From Flavobacteriales bacterium UBA5422 (GTDB lineage Bacteria; Bacteroidota; Bacteroidia; Flavobacteriales_D; Crocinitomicaceae), in NCBI GenBank assembly GCA_002409405.1, contig DHNG01000039.1, positions 1-21,295 of the forward strand: 21,295 nt of DNA, read 5' to 3'. The position numbers and the translations under genes are program-made. Below are positions 20,264 through 21,295 of the stretch, piece after piece. How positions within the stretch are numbered: position 1 is the first letter of the stretch; each line of letters opens with the position of its first letter. The notes beneath the pieces are model-generated. The model searched no databases. It saw only the letters and a list, made by a program, of their open reading frames with translations, and was not told the DNA's origin.

Positions 20264-21295
20264 ATGAATAATTTTTCTATTAAGCGATTATTTGCGATAT
20301 CATTACTTATTATTTCGGCGGGCGTAAACGCACAATTTTTCCCCAATCCAGCAACACTTTCAACGGGACAAGGCGCCCCTGGAACTCAAGATCCGATTTG
20401 GTTGTGTTCTCCATGGTCTTCTACAATGCCCGGAAACCCGATGGGGGAAACATATGGTCCTACGTTGATTAATAACAACTGCGCTCCCGGAGCGTGGGTT
20501 GATCCGGCTTCGCTTGCACCACCAATGAACAATGGAAACTGGATTACAGGAACAGAAAGTGACTGCGCAGCCAATTCAACAGATGGTTACCGCTATTTTC
20601 GTCTGCCAATCAATTTACCTCCCGATTGTAACGGGAATAGTGTGACCGTTCAGGGAAATTATGTACTTAACCTGGATGGATACGTCGATAATCAGATTAT
20701 AGATGTCTTTATTAATGGAAATGCACAAGGAATCAGTGGGGGAAGTTTTGCTCCCGGAGCACAATTGAACATTCATTTAGATGGTCCGTGGGTAGTTGGA
20801 ATCAACTATATTGATGTGCTCGTATACAATTATCCGAATGGTAGTCCCGGTTCATCTAATCCATATGGATTACTTTTGGTTGCTGATGGAACGACAAGCG
20901 CAACAACAGATTCTGACGGAGACGGAATTGCGGATCTATATGACGTATGTCCGTGTGATTATGGAACAAATCAGTATGGATGCCCCGATCCAAATGCAAA
21001 TACATGTAACATTGATTTGATCAGAACGACATTTTTAAACGAGGGATGTATTGAATTACCGGTTTGTAACAACGATTGTAGCATGTATTTCCTTAATCCC
21101 GACCCACATTCGGGAAGTAGTGCGCAAGCGTACGCACAAACATTAGGCGCCAACCTGATTTCAGTACAAAGCGCTGCTGAAAATACGTGTATCATGAATG
21201 AATTGAATCGTTTGGGACAAAGTGGGGTCATCTGGATCGGATTTAATGATGAAGCGGAAGAAGGAAATTTTGTATGGTATGATCAGGCTCCTGTT
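20264..21295 (+). CDS. Secreted protein with thrombospondin-type-3-like repeat and C-type lectin domain (3' truncated by window)
   Basis: The open frame begins with ATG at 20264 and runs to the window edge (344 codons, no stop), so the protein is incomplete here. Residues 1-23 are a signal peptide (cleavage before Q24). Residues ~25-210 are a Cys-containing beta-rich region (SPWSSTMPGNP, DGYRYFRLPINLPPDC, GYVDNQIIDVFINGN) resembling a carbohydrate-binding or lectin-like beta sandwich. DSDGDGIADLYDVCP at ~216-230 is a Ca-binding thrombospondin type 3 repeat, followed by more cysteines. From ~272 on, a C-type lectin-like domain is visible (AQTLGANLISVQSAAENTCI, WIGFNDEAEEGNFVWYD). In Bacteroidota such proteins usually end in a T9SS sorting domain, which would lie beyond this window (expectation only). 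Adhesion or glycan binding is the likely role. Confidence 0.82.
   Translation, partial: MNNFSIKRLFAISLLIISAGVNAQFFPNPATLSTGQGAPGTQDPIWLCSPWSSTMPGNPMGETYGPTLINNNCAPGAWVDPASLAPPMNNGNWITGTESDCAANSTDGYRYFRLPINLPPDCNGNSVTVQGNYVLNLDGYVDNQIIDVFINGNAQGISGGSFAPGAQLNIHLDGPWVVGINYIDVLVYNYPNGSPGSSNPYGLLLVADGTTSATTDSDGDGIADLYDVCPCDYGTNQYGCPDPNANTCNIDLIRTTFLNEGCIELPVCNNDCSMYFLNPDPHSGSSAQAYAQTLGANLISVQSAAENTCIMNELNRLGQSGVIWIGFNDEAEEGNFVWYDQAPV

Overview
The window looks like chromosomal DNA of a marine or freshwater Bacteroidota, most likely a Flavobacteriales member near Crocinitomicaceae/Fluviicola (inference). The evidence is the Bacteroidota promoter form TTTG-N19-TAnnTTTG upstream of several genes, weak Shine-Dalgarno sequences, type IX secretion (T9SS) sorting domains, a ProS of the archaeal/eukaryotic type, and an Mrp with the Bacteroidota-style C-terminal region. 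Composition is moderately AT-rich, except for the first ~215 bases, which are far more AT-rich.

Layout. (1) 1-300: a decapitated C-terminal piece of a UvrD-like helicase on the minus strand, abutting the rpmH promoter; then rpmH (L34, 53 aa) and its terminator. (2) 558-2558: a YdeI/DUF1905 protein, then the overlapping mrp-nfu pair for Fe-S cluster delivery. (3) 2573-5577: a DUF779 protein and an acetaldehyde-type aldehyde dehydrogenase on the minus strand, divergent from an AraC-family activator; a 21-bp-phased direct repeat lies in the gap. (4) 5731-9984: a TPR-like cytoplasmic protein, convergent with a two-gene envelope operon (Gly/Tyr- and Ser-rich lipoprotein, then OmpP1/FadL-like porin). 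(5) 10094-12921: proS with a cotranscribed unknown gene, a terminator, and an ArsR-type repressor. (6) 12952-15533: nth (lacking the Fe-S ligands) with a small helical protein, a tightly divergent 80-aa protein, and a secreted class C beta-lactamase-like hydrolase with a T9SS type A tail. (7) 15738-17359: fabF and a convergent DUF454/YbaN membrane protein. (8) 17488-19415: an ECF sigma factor and a membrane-anchored partner ending in a T9SS type B (CHU_C) domain. (9) 19589-end: ndk, then the 5' part of a secreted protein with a thrombospondin-type-3-like repeat and a C-type lectin domain.

Most of the window is housekeeping. The least ordinary parts are the sigma/anti-sigma pair, whose sensor arm ends in a T9SS-cargo-like domain and which has a candidate autoregulated ECF promoter; the helicase relic beside rpmH; a near-palindromic ATCG-rich interspersed repeat present in three intergenic gaps; and an endonuclease III without its iron-sulfur cysteines. 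No tRNA, rRNA, CRISPR array or intact insertion sequence was seen.
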